NCBI GenBank assembly: GCA_944990035.1
Contig: CALYLX010000058.1
Coordinates: forward strand, 287,500 to 351,499
From: Clitopilus passeckerianus
Lineage: Eukaryota > Basidiomycota > Agaricomycetes > Agaricales > Entolomataceae
Direction of reading: 5' to 3'
DNA: 64,000 nt
The translations under genes were made by a program, and so were the position numbers. The notes beneath the pieces were generated by a model that did no database searches, was not told the origin of the DNA, and saw only the letters and a program-made list of their open reading frames with translations. This document shows positions 21,635 through 34,065 of the stretch, in pieces. The first letter of the stretch is position 1. The number at the start of each line of letters is the position of its first letter.

Positions 21635-24139
21635 CTACAGCCTGTCTGTAAGATGTCGCTTGGATGTCGCATATGCTTCCTCAATTTCTTGAGAGTATGC
21701 CTTGAGGACTGAAGATCGCTTGGGCTGTTTCTTTTCTGTATATTCAAATTCTTTTTCTGGCGTTGAGAAAAGTATCATCTGTAATTGTAAATCATTAAGT
21801 AGAATATGGGAGCACACGGGCAGAAGGACTACCTCTCGGCACACTCCAGCTGCAATATGCACCGTTGCATTTATCTTCTCGATATATGGCCTGTGTTAAA
21901 TTTAGCCGATGCAGCTTGGGAGCTACAAGGTAGAACTGACTCACCAAATTGAGTCACGAAGCTCTTCAAAGTTAATCGTGGGATGGTTACAAATGTATTT
22001 CTCGGTTACTTCAATCAAGACACCGATTCTCGTCTTTCCTGCCCCAAACATTACTGCTGCATGGACAACAGGGTGCTCACAGAGCAGTGCCTCTGGCCCG
22101 TATCATCAGTGAATCGTTACGTTTAAGGACAGGTAGCTTACCACCAGGCACAGGATTGATCTATGCGGCGATCCATGTGAGATAAATGGTGTAAAGTGAT
22201 AGAGGTGTTGGAACGTACTTTGTAGCCTCTACTGAGGACTATGAGATCATTGGTGCGACCAAGAATTTTCCACAGATTTGGTAATTTAGGGTGGGGCTCA
22301 AGAATATCATTCATAGCGAAAGCCAGCTGGCCGTTGAAAACTGTATTGGTCACAGCAGGGTTAACCACTGCAGAAGGTTCAGCCTGGCAAGTATTTTATT
22401 TTTGTAGACCAATTGCTTCAGGGAGAAGATTACCCACCACTACAATCAATTCAAATATTCCATCGCCTCGTGGGACGAATTCATACGGGCAGTCCGGAGG
22501 AAGATAGACATACTCCCAATCCATTCCCAAAGGTTCTGCTAAAAATGAGCAGATAGAAAAGGGCACAGCAAAGACACAACAATACCCGGAGAGGATAAAG
22601 ACAAGGATCCTATCTCAGTGCTAGCGAGATGAGAATCGTTTATGCAATGTTAAAGACACAAGTGTGCTTACCATCCATATCCGGGACGGAGACTGCATCC
22701 TTCTCTAACCAGAAAATTCCCAACTGCTTTTGGCAGTGATGCTCCTCCGAACATCTGGCAAAAATATTCAGATCTTCACGCAACAAGAGAAGAGTTCGCT
22801 CACTATAGTCTTAATTTGCTTCAAGAATGGAAGTTTTGTGGAATCTGTGCACCAATCCTAGAAAGTTCAGCTAATCTATTTGTTTGCTTTTAGGCGAGTA
22901 ATAGTTAAATACCTCAAGTATATAGGGTGGTGTATACAGGGAATCCGGTACTGTGGCCAGTGCTGCCTCCCAGACGGTAGTTGGGGATGGTTGTACCCCA
23001 ACAGCTGCAGGAGAGAAAGTAGCAAGTATAATACCTGATAAGGCCTTGAAAAGCTTATATTTACACTTGAATCGATTGATAAAAGACTGAACTTACAAGG
23101 AAGGCCATTGTTCTTATGCTAGCGGTTCCGAACCGTCCAACCACCTTACCCAGAGGATCACCCTTATCCAACACTGGGTTGAAAAGGGTATGTTTAGGTC
23201 CAGAAGATTTTTATATGGTTGGAATGTCCACTAACACTGGAAAATAGCCGCTTTCAACTGCGTCTGGTCATTATGAGGGACAAGTTTAGGTAAAGACGTT
23301 GTACCTAGTTGTCATAGAACAAAGACATGTAAATGCCTGTGGCTTTCACAAATCATTGGAGACTCACCCGTTGAGTGCATATAGAAACGTGTTGTGGACG
23401 GATCTCTGCGCCTAGGGTCACGTTGCAGCGGAACCAACGGCCCATTGGCATTATAAATGTCCTTGTAAGTCGGCAGCTTACAGACAACTGGCAATGCACC
23501 CGTAAGCTCTCGGATGGCTGCCTGGGCTCGCTCGTATAGTATGGGCTCCGAGCTAACCAAGAAATGGGAGATGGGCACCAAAGACAAAAGATGAGCAATA
23601 ACAGAAGGTGGTCGATCCGGTCTGATGATCACAAATGTGATGTCGGCGCGAAGCAAGCCCAACGTCGTCGTAATAGCAGTTATTGTGTCTTTGTAGATGT
23701 TAATATTTGTTGAATATTGGCCTGGGGTGAGGATCGTACCGGAAGGAAATAGGACCGCTACAGTCTTCGGGTGTCTTTCACCGGTGTCAATGTCGATTCC
23801 CAGAGTTCTACCGATGATTCTTGCAGCATTGTATGCTGCGGGAACAACTTCACGGAATCGCAGATGACGCTTGGTGTTGTTATTCGCAAACAGGAACACA
23901 GGGTGATCTGGATTTTGGGAGTAATGAAAGTCGTAGATTTCTGAGATTGTTAAGGAGCCATCGAGGGGAGCCGTTGTATAGCCATACTTATTATCATCGG
24001 AACAATGAATATGAGAGGCGAGAGATTGGCGTAGATGATCCATGGGGGAAGGATCATGGGAATCGATTCTCCAGAGTCCAGATTCCAGATTCGTCACATA
24101 CGTAAGCGAATAGCCACCAAATAGTTGTTTAGCGTCCAT
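21635..24139 (-). CDS. Stand-alone adenylate-forming (AMP-binding) enzyme
   Basis: An ANL-superfamily adenylation domain resembling the N-terminal domain of fungal adenylate-forming reductases and NRPS-like enzymes, which activate a carboxylic acid with ATP. The start at 24139 is followed by a long first exon to about 23370. The phosphate-binding core A3 is formed across an intron as STGTTSLPK, with Ser where Gly is usual. Later exons give MFGGASLPKAVGNFLV, then YGCTEIG (A5) assembled from three exons around 22570-22690, a WEYVYLPPDCPYEF stretch, and LWKILGRTNDLIVLSRG (A7/A8, about 22230-22270). The final exons have AAVMFGAGKTRIGVLIE and PYIEKINATVHIAAG, and end DRL with TAG 21635-21637. No carrier-protein or reductase domain follows before the next gene, so it is either a free-standing enzyme or a truncated member. 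The substrate is unknown. Confidence 0.8.
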
Positions 24140-24418
24140 CTATCGGTATAAGCCCATAAGAAAGTCAAAAATATTCATGTACCTTTGGCCCCGAACCCAA
24201 ATAAATATTCCAGACAGTCTTTGATAGTGAGTGGAGAAGAGTGTTCAAAGCTCAAGGCCATCGCATTCTCACACATGCCCAAGGCTCCTCCCACTAAAGA
24301 ATGCTCATTCTTGCGGTACCTTTCGACGTTCACAGGCATATTTCTAGCTCCTGTTACGAGAGGCGAGCGTGATATATTTTGCAAGGCAATTACGGTGAGT
24401 ACAGCTACTTTTTGAGGT

Positions 24419-25693
24419 TCAGAACGTCCTTCGCGTCTGCAGCCACTGAGGAGAAGCTGTGAGTATTTAAGATTCAAACAGTGGGGAAGCTGCTTACCGT
24501 TGAGGAGTAATGTGTCGGAGTCCAACATCACCTTGTTTCCAGATGCAGAAAGTAGGCCAGCGATGTCGCGAGCTGCTTCCAGACGGCGAAGTTCCAAGAA
24601 TCCCTTGTTCTTTCGCATGGCATCTCCAATGAGAACGGCACTTTGTGCCTCTCCCTGAGCACGAACAATGATGGACTGCTTCTCCTGAACTGCCTGATCG
24701 ACCAAGAAGGCTGCCCGGAGAGCAGTTTGTTGCGCCACCTGGACAAGGGTGAGCATCTCTTTGAAAAAGTGATTCTTGCAGCGTACCTGCTTGGCTTCGA
24801 CAGCATGAGTAAACTCAGGAGAGAAGGCAACATGGGTGATTGATACATCATCAAGCACAAGGTCGAATTTGTTGGCCCTTTGCAAGAGTTGCTCTCGAAC
24901 AAGCCTTGAGACCTGTATGAACATGTCAATAAACAGGATAAGTATGCATGCAAGGTAAAAACATACGTGTTCTCGCTGTGTGATGAGCTGACTAGCATTG
25001 AATTGTGCAACGACGCTCTTCAAGACTTCATTGACAATGGAAGGCAAAACGCGCTCGTCATAGTCTTTCCCGAGTTCTCGGTATATTTTAGGCAACGACT
25101 GGGTTGAAGGGCGGGACAATACACGACATGTGATGTTCACCATTTGCAAGTCTGGAAAACGAGCTCACTTTAGAGCACTGGCGAAATTTGTCAGGATAGA
25201 GAACCGCACCTTTGGTACCAGTCAAGCTAGCGATACTTCGTGGCTTGGCTCGAATGTCGAACGTGATTGGTGTTTCAAACCATGGTATCTTTGGAAGGTC
25301 AGAAGATGCCTATTTGAATAAAATTAAAATATTTACCATAAGATGAGTTCCTTCAGAGTAGACGGTGTCGGTTACACCGTTCAGACTGGAGTAAGGTAAG
25401 TGGGTAGTTACTATGACTGGTTCTTGTAGAATCGTACCGAGTGTATTTAATAGCTCTATGACCACCATCAACTGACAAGGGAATCATTAGCTACAGCACA
25501 GGCGTATTGGCCGGAGTGACGCACCATTGAACAAGCTTGCATTAATTGCGAGACCTCCAGCAGCGAGAGCAAGGAGAAGTCCACCGCCAGTGAAAGCACC
25601 CTTGGATCCACCTGGGAAGCCACCACCACCGCTCCCACCTCTAGTCGCCCTTAGCTGGTTTGCGAGCCTTCGAAATGCTTCTTGGCCGTTCAT
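24419..25693 (-). CDS. phb2: Prohibitin-2 (mitochondrial inner membrane)
   Basis: Phb2 forms ring complexes with Phb1 in the inner membrane, where they stabilise respiratory complexes and modulate the m-AAA protease. The start at 25693 gives [14 protein letters not shown], a Gly-rich stretch and the membrane helix [20 protein letters not shown]. The SPFH domain follows over short exons ([26 protein letters not shown], the [10 protein letters not shown] region, [17 protein letters not shown]). It ends with a long coiled coil (RREHV..., EAKQV..., [17 protein letters not shown]) and the tail [24 protein letters not shown]. The last intron starts GTAAGC after [11 protein letters not shown], and the final exon reads [12 protein letters not shown] with TGA 24419-24421. 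If that intron is retained the frame stays open to 24175. Its start faces the PQ-loop gene 124 bases away. Confidence 0.93.
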
Positions 25694-25817
25694 GGTGAAC
25701 TAGGTCTGCTTTCACTGTTTGTAATTCGTTGCCGGCAGTTGACGCATCGAGTGACAAAAAGATCACAACTCTGCCGGTCACGTCACACTAACCGACCCAT
25801 TTCAATTTGCGCCCAAA
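25694..25817. promoter_or_regulatory. Short bidirectional promoter, PHB2 / PQ-loop transporter
   Basis: Only 124 bases separate the two start codons, so both transcripts must start within this stretch. It includes CTGCCGGTCACGTCACACTAACC, which contains a GTCACGTCA core like a CRE/ATF or bZIP site. That assignment is by resemblance only. Confidence 0.5.
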
Positions 25818-27004
25818 ATGGTCGAAGGTGTGAGTGACAGCCTCAGCAGCATCGTGAGTCCCCAAGTTTCCAAGTTATACAAGGTTAACCTCTCATGTGC
25901 ATGTAGTTTGGCTGGGTTTCGATTGCTTGTTGGTGCGCCGTTTTCTTCTATCCATGAACCACGGACAGGCTGAATTTGAGCCCTTGACTTGCAGGATTGT
26001 AGTGTACTCCCCTCAAATTTACGAAAACTATGTCCTCCAATCGGGAGAAGGGTTAAGCATACTCTTTGTAGTGGTATGGTTGCTGGGCGACTTGAGTAAC
26101 CTCTTTGGAGCCTTAATGGCAGGCCTGCTCCCTACTGTCATCATTTTGGCGCTCTACGTGAGTTACCTTCAAGTTCCTTATCTTATCGCGGAGGTACTCA
26201 ACATGTTACCAACAGTATACTTTCTGCGACATAGTCCTCCTGACTCAAATTTATTACTACCGTCGTAAAAACAGCAGACCCGCTTCAGAGCACGAACGGG
26301 AACCTCTTCTATCTACTCCGCCACCCACTCAGAGACAGGCGAACTCGACGTTGTATGAACTCGCACGCTACACTGCAACTTTGCTCTTCATCGTAATTGT
26401 CGGGGTCGTCGCTTGGTGGATAGGATCATTGCAAAATGACCAGGACGATACGCCTCCCAAGGTTGATACCCGCTGGCAAGTTCAATTCCTTGGGTGGTTA
26501 AGCGCTATCCTCTACGTGAGCCACTTCAAATTTCGCAGAAAAATTCACATCTCTAAACTTTGCACAAAGTTGGGAGCCCGCGTACCTCAGATAGGTCAGT
26601 TGCTCGATCACCTGAAGTCATCTTGATGCTCATTGAATTCATTTAGCTAAGAATTTCAAAACTCGCTGTGAGGGTTTACACCCTGCATTGTTCTTTTACG
26701 CCATCTTTGGTAATGTAACATATGCCTTGTCGATATGCGTCAAGAGCATGGATTCCCAATACCTTCTCACAAATGCCGGATGGCTAGCAGGTGGAGTCCC
26801 TTTCTGTCCTGATCCGATGGAATCTCCTAATATCTGGTACAGGGAGTGCTTTGACTGTCTTTCTAGATGCAACCGTGAGTACCCATCATAAATTGACTGC
26901 TACACCCAGTTCATCTGATTGTTTTGTGGTGTTCATAGGTGCTTTGCCAGATCTTCTACTATCGCACTACAGACAACGTAGGGAGATCGCAGTCTGCTCA
27001 GTAG
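25818..27004 (+). CDS. PQ-loop vacuolar amino-acid transporter (Ypq1-like)
   Basis: A seven-helix PQ-loop protein of the Ypq/PQLC2 group, which exports basic amino acids from vacuoles or lysosomes. The first short exon reads MVEGVSDSLSSI. After introns the first PQ repeat appears (SPQIYENYVLQSGEGLS, about 26010-26060), followed by helices WLLGDLSNLFGALMAGLLPTV. A hydrophilic central loop (about 26260-26345) precedes another membrane pair and the second PQ repeat, GARVPQIAKNFKTRCEGL, formed across an intron at about 26595-26645. The final helices include LTNAGWLAGSALTVFLDATV, and the last exon ends RSQSAQ with TAG 27002-27004. Two PQ motifs, helix number and length fit the family. The transported amino acid is inference. 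Confidence 0.88.
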
Positions 27005-27679
27005 CTAGTTTTCCGCTTCATCTTGTAGTATTTAGGGGTCTGTTGCCATATATCTATTCCGATGGCCTTGGATGTAATTATGGGCAGCTGAAGATCAATT
27101 TTACCCGATGGATTTGCATACGCCTATCGGGGTGTCGCCTGTTGTCGCGAAAGGCGCAAGTGATCCAGGTGACTGGCATGACTCTGGACGCGTAGGAAAA
27201 TAATTGTTACCGACATACAATGACTGCCTCGTTGCTCCCCTCGTGTCAAAAAATGCTCGCTGCTTCGGGGCACGTTGCAGGTCACTTCATCATTTGTTTC
27301 TGGATTTAGCACCCCGCTGCGATTCAGCAAGAGCCATGCTTTGAGCCTCGTGCAAAAGTCGGAGCACAAGGAAAGGTTCAAGCAGGGGCACCTTTATCAA
27401 TACGCGATCTTCCGACCCCTTATAAGCATTCAGGATGTTCAACTGAAGCCCGTTCAACCCTGGATTGAGTTTCCTACTTGCTTAGTGCTGTAACAAGATC
27501 GTGCAAGGCTATACCCACGCCGCACAAGTGCGCCCCGACAAACCATTTCCGAGCGACGCAGGCATTCCAAAATAGGTGAAGTCCGATTTGTAGAGCCAGG
27601 TGTGATTCCTCGAGGCTTATGTGGCGGTCCTCCATTTTTATTTCAACCATGTAGAAAAACACCTTGTGTATCACGACCT
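27005..27679. other. Intergenic region, no gene seen
   Basis: About 675 bases between the PQ-loop gene and the F-box-like gene, both on plus. Short ORFs on both strands show no protein pattern. It holds the 3' end of the first gene and the promoter of the second. Confidence 0.55.
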
Positions 27680-29481
27680 ATGGCAACACTACCACCCCGC
27701 AACCCAACAAGTGCTTTCCCAACCTCTCGTCGGAGACGCTCAATCCTGGAGAAATGCCCTTCCTTGACCTCATTGAAAGGATGCTCGTACAACGGTGACG
27801 ATTTCTGGATCCCTAGAGGTCCTCCGGTGCCCACTGTCTCTATCCCATACCTACGTGAGGCGATCAACTCCCTGGATTCCAAGATGGCTTCTCTCATGAG
27901 CCAACGGCATGAACTGGAATCACACTTGGAACGGGCGGTCCGATCTCAATCACCGGTTCTACGAATCCCAAGTGAAATCCTCTCTACAATATTCGTTATC
28001 GGCGTGCTGGGCCTAGGTGAAGAAGATTCCGTCATGATATCAACGTTGATGCTCGTCAGGTGTGTTCCCCCGGCTATTGGAACCTTACAGCAGCCAAATA
28101 AGCTTTTTTCAGTCGATACTGGGCAGAAGTGGCCCTCAGCACGCCTGCTCTGTGGGCTAAGATCACTGTTGGACCTCACGATTCCCTCCAGAAAGCCCGG
28201 AGACGGCTGGAAAGATCGCAGAACCATCCCCTCGATGTCAGCATATCCTTTGGGAATCGCATGGAATACGGCACGAATGTTACAGATCAGATCTGTGGTG
28301 CAATGGACCTCCTCCGACCGGCCTTTGGAAGAGTGCGATCGTTCCAGCTCGACGTTCCGAATCGTCCAACCGCGCATGCCGCTCTCCTCCGATGTCAAGA
28401 AGACGCGCCCCTCCTCGAGACACTGTCCATACGGGTCAACCACGCATTGCAAGACGACCTCTTCTCGCGGCCCACTCTGCCACTTTTCAATGGACATACG
28501 CCACGCCTCCAGTCATGCTCGCTTGTGTCCTTCAACTTCGGCTGGGACCCCAAGCTCATGCGTGGCCTCCGGGTTCTCAGTCTAGATGGTTATTTCAACT
28601 CCTTCACCCCGTCGGCCAAGGCTCTCCTCGGATTCCTTCGAGAATGCCCTGACTTGGAGGAGCTTTCTCTGCGTAACTTCTCGGGCGGAGATGCGAACAA
28701 ATGCGATGCCCATAGTGACGACGCTGGAGTATCTCTACCTAAGATACACTTGCGGTCCCTGCGCAAAATCAGGTTCTACTATTCCGGAATCGTGTTGACC
28801 CGTCAGATTATGGAACAGATCACATTCCCCAGCCTGGCCTCTTTGGAAATGTGTTTCCTCGAGAACGTTACCCCAATCATTAACCAGTTGTACGACCAGG
28901 CAGTTTCTCGGCTGCCACTCAAGCACCTTCGGATCGAGACATGTCTATTCAACGAGATGAAATTCCTCAACCTACTTCGTCGACTGGGCTCTCTGGTCAC
29001 ATTGCAGTTGGTTGATATCGAGGACATTTCATCTTACACCCTGAAGGTTGGTATTTATTCTCGATATCGCGAGTACGGTATACTGATCAATTTTTTCCAG
29101 ACATTGTCCTCTTCCCAACCTTGGGTATGTCCCAAGCTGGATGCTCTGTGCGTTGATGGCTGCACGTCGCTCGAATGGGATCACATACGGACCTTCGTTG
29201 AATCCCGGCTCCCTGCCAATCCCTCCAAATTCCATACCAGCCCTATCTCCTTGATGTCCACTGCTTCCGCTGCAGCTGCGGCTTTCGCCAAATCGCAGCA
29301 GACCCAACAGCGCACCAACTACCCCGCTGCTCTTGGCCCTCAACGGCTGCGGGGCATTGACGTGACAAGGTGTCCGCAAATCAGCAAGGATATGATTCAG
29401 TGGCTACGCATGTACGTTGCTGACGTCCGTTGCGAAACGGCGAAGGGCTCATGGGGAGAAAGCTCACTATCGGACTCATGA
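27680..29481 (+). CDS. F-box-like protein with leucine-rich C-terminal part
   Basis: A member of the large F-box-like family of mushroom-forming fungi, presumed SCF ubiquitin-ligase receptors with unknown targets. ATG 27680 gives a Pro/Arg-rich start, then a coiled-coil-like helix (LREAINSLDSKMASLMSQRHELESHLERAV) that usually precedes the F-box in this family. The F-box follows: SPVLRIPSEILSTIFVIGV, then LVSRYWAEVALSTPALWAKI. That last segment is made by removing a 53-nt intron (28060-28112, GTGTGT...TTTCAG). The rest is a leucine-rich region with repeated short strands to TGA 29479-29481. A second intron, 29047-29100, is exactly 54 nt, has proper GT-AG ends and contains no stop, so skipping or keeping it leaves the frame intact. 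Confidence 0.78.
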
Positions 29482-29598
29482 TGCTCTTGCACGATATATT
29501 TTACGACACATTTTTCGGGCTTCAATCTACATGTAAATTATCACTAGTGACGTATTTTAGATTACAACAAGGACGGATCTCTAGCAGCACACATATCA

Positions 29599-30768
29599 TT
29601 ATCCATTCAAGTATGCGAGTAAATTCTGAGTTCGTTCTGCGTCCTTCTGGTATTGCCTTTGGAAGCCTCTTCTACCCCGTCCAACTTCCTTTATCCGACG
29701 TTTCTGCTCAGCTGCACGTCGAATGTGAGTAGCAACCGCAACGCGGTTATGAGTGATGCGTTTCATGGAGGATTTGTATGGCCCTTCCGTTTTAGCCTTC
29801 AAACCAATCCCGAGGCGATCAGATTTGAGGACGGTCGCTATTGGTGTTATGAGAGCAGTCCGACCACTCCCTTCACCAGCACCGTGTAGAGAATCTGGGG
29901 GAAGAGATAGACCTTCAGGCTCTGGTGGGCTCTCATTCGATGCAGGCACCTCGTCTTCTTCTGTGAGGTCTATCACATCAACCTCCCTCAGCTCGCTGAC
30001 TCCATCCTCATCTGAACCAAGCTGAACCTCCCTTCTTTCTCTCTTCACCCGTGGTTCTGAAAGGGCATCCCCGAATGACATGAATTCGTGCGAGGGAAGG
30101 CTATTGGGCCGCCGAGTGACTTCGGGACCGAGAGGTTCCCCTTCATTCCACCCACTTCTCTGAAGCATCGCGAATCCTTTATTGGACGGACCGATTTCCA
30201 ACCAGACAGGGGGCTTGTATTTCTTCTCGGATGGTAGAGGAGGAGGGTCTCGTGCGAGAATAGCTGCAAGGTTTGGAGCGGGTGTATTGGGTTCCGTTCG
30301 AGGTTGTGACTCGATTGCGTTCATGATGAACCAGTTATTCTTTGACTTGCGTTCTGCCGTACGAATACCAGTTGGCACGGATGAAGAGGTGACATGCCTG
30401 GGGGTAGGTTGTGCGACAATTGGTTCCGGGAGTTTAGAAGAACCAGTGAGTGGCTCAGTGGGAGCAGGCCCTTCTGTTTTCGGGGTTGAACTGGCAGAAC
30501 TGCGTATGGACCTGTACCATTCTAGCGATGAAGGGTTCTGGGAAGTAGATGAGCTCACAAAGGATGGTTTTGAGGCTATCCGCTCGCCGTCTGGGCGTTG
30601 TGCAGGCACAAATCTGGGTGGTGGTTTTCGTGGCCCGAAGGATGTGTCGTATTGCCATACTTCGTCTGCCCCTTCAGCGGCCTGATGTTCCGCCTGCTCG
30701 ACTAGAGCTTCATGTTCCTTTTCATCAGCCTCGTAGACTGAATGGATGGTATAGCTTCTGGTGGCCAT
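29599..30768 (-). CDS. G-patch domain protein (GPANK1-like C-terminus)
   Basis: A 389-codon single-exon gene. After a charged, Ser/Pro-rich N-terminal half comes a G-patch beginning NKGFAMLQRSGWNEGEPLG (about 30110-30175). After an acidic insert it continues as TPIATVLKSDRLGIGLKAK, the arrangement seen in GPANK1-type proteins. G-patch proteins bind and activate DEAH helicases in splicing or ribosome assembly. The insert carries VIDLTEEDE, which matches a SUMO-interacting motif (hydrophobic core plus acidic tail). The C-terminus is basic and helical (RRAAEQKRRIKEVGRGRRG). The start at 30768 is the first ATG and the stop is at 29599. It converges with the F-box-like gene (118 bases) and lies downstream of the kinase gene. 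The specific partner is unknown. Confidence 0.8.
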   Translation of the reverse strand: MATRSYTIHSVYEADEKEHEALVEQAEHQAAEGADEVWQYDTSFGPRKPPPRFVPAQRPDGERIASKPSFVSSSTSQNPSSLEWYRSIRSSASSTPKTEGPAPTEPLTGSSKLPEPIVAQPTPRHVTSSSVPTGIRTAERKSKNNWFIMNAIESQPRTEPNTPAPNLAAILARDPPPLPSEKKYKPPVWLEIGPSNKGFAMLQRSGWNEGEPLGPEVTRRPNSLPSHEFMSFGDALSEPRVKRERREVQLGSDEDGVSELREVDVIDLTEEDEVPASNESPPEPEGLSLPPDSLHGAGEGSGRTALITPIATVLKSDRLGIGLKAKTEGPYKSSMKRITHNRVAVATHIRRAAEQKRRIKEVGRGRRGFQRQYQKDAERTQNLLAYLNG

Positions 30769-30964
30769 TGTGGTGGGGGGGAACGAAGAGATAAAGGCAT
30801 TATGTAACGGAGATAGTGAAGGGCACTGTGCTGCATCACACTGTGAAATGCACCATGACTGGGAAGGTTACACCGAAGTGTGAAACATGCATTGAATGGA
30901 TCGACTAGCATACACTAAAATACAGACGAATAGACCCTTGAACAAATGTAAAGTTAGATCACCA

Positions 30965-33100
<2,136 letters not shown>

Positions 33101-34065
33101 GATCTACGATACTCTGAGGAGGAAGCTGACAGTTGAAAGTTAACAGGCGAAGAAATGAATAAAAGCTATCAGTCACAGTGCTGGCAGGCTTTAGACAAAT
33201 GGTTATCTTACGTAAATAGCAACCTTTGCCTCGAGTCCTTCATCGCTGAAGAATGCTGCCTCGTTCCAATGTATTGAAATTTTAGAGTCTTCTAGTAATG
33301 AAGACGGGCATTCGGCATCTAGTCTCTTTGAGGTACGAAGCTGCGTCCCTGCAAAAATTTGGCTCCCTCGTACTACAAACGACAAATCAGTCCCGAGTGC
33401 GAAACTTTGATGGGCTCCTTGGCACAATCTATGGGTGCTTGTGGCCAAATACTGTTATCCAGTCTTTTTTGGAGACTCAGTGTAGGAATGCTAAATAGGT
33501 CAGATATGATTCATTCGGGGCTTGAAGCACCTCATCGTGGCGGCGGCGGCGATAAATGGTGCAGGTGTTCCAAAAGTGGTCGCCGTGGTTGCGTCGAAGG
33601 TTGCCGAGTCACACATGGTTCCGCTGGAAGACTGAGTCGACGCGTTGACGTTTGCCGACCTGACTCGCAAGCCTGAGTCCGCTAACATCGCTAGTTTCCT
33701 TTTTCCGCAGCAATTTGATAGATCTGTATCATGGCTGAATTATGGGAGAATATCTGCAGGTTATTCTGCAAGTATAGAGCTCAAAGGTAGGCATTGGGGA
33801 CAATTGCGGGGAAGGACGGGAATATAATTATTTTTATGGAAATGATATACGGAGATAGTCTTTATCTAATCTGATGTTTTTTTACGGAGACACTATTCCA
33901 GCTCACATAGCCGACACGTAAAATCTGCTTACGCCCTCACGCCGAATCCGCGAATTTAAAGAACTCTGACGCGGAAACGGTCCCCTGTCTCCATCTCTCG
34001 TCAACCACTCACTGCTCTTGGACATCCCTTAGGTAAAAGGTCGCCCTCCGTGATCACTACCGACC
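33101..34065. promoter_or_regulatory. Long divergent promoter region, YPK1 / ABC transporter
   Basis: About 965 bases between two start codons, the longest upstream space in the left half. ORFs on both strands (for example 33203-33448 minus) lack family features. It ends in a CT-rich stretch just before the transporter ATG (about 33985-34030), typical of fungal transcription starts. No clear TATA box was found. Confidence 0.5.

Noticed and set aside
4790..24139. A secondary-metabolite cluster linking the P450 and the adenylation enzyme
   Set aside because: They are 15 kb apart with CDC37-, carrier- and MSH5-type housekeeping genes around and between them, and no other tailoring genes are present.
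27124..27674. Short ORFs on both strands between the PQ-loop and F-box-like genes
   Set aside because: No family features, no consistent splice signals; treated as intergenic.
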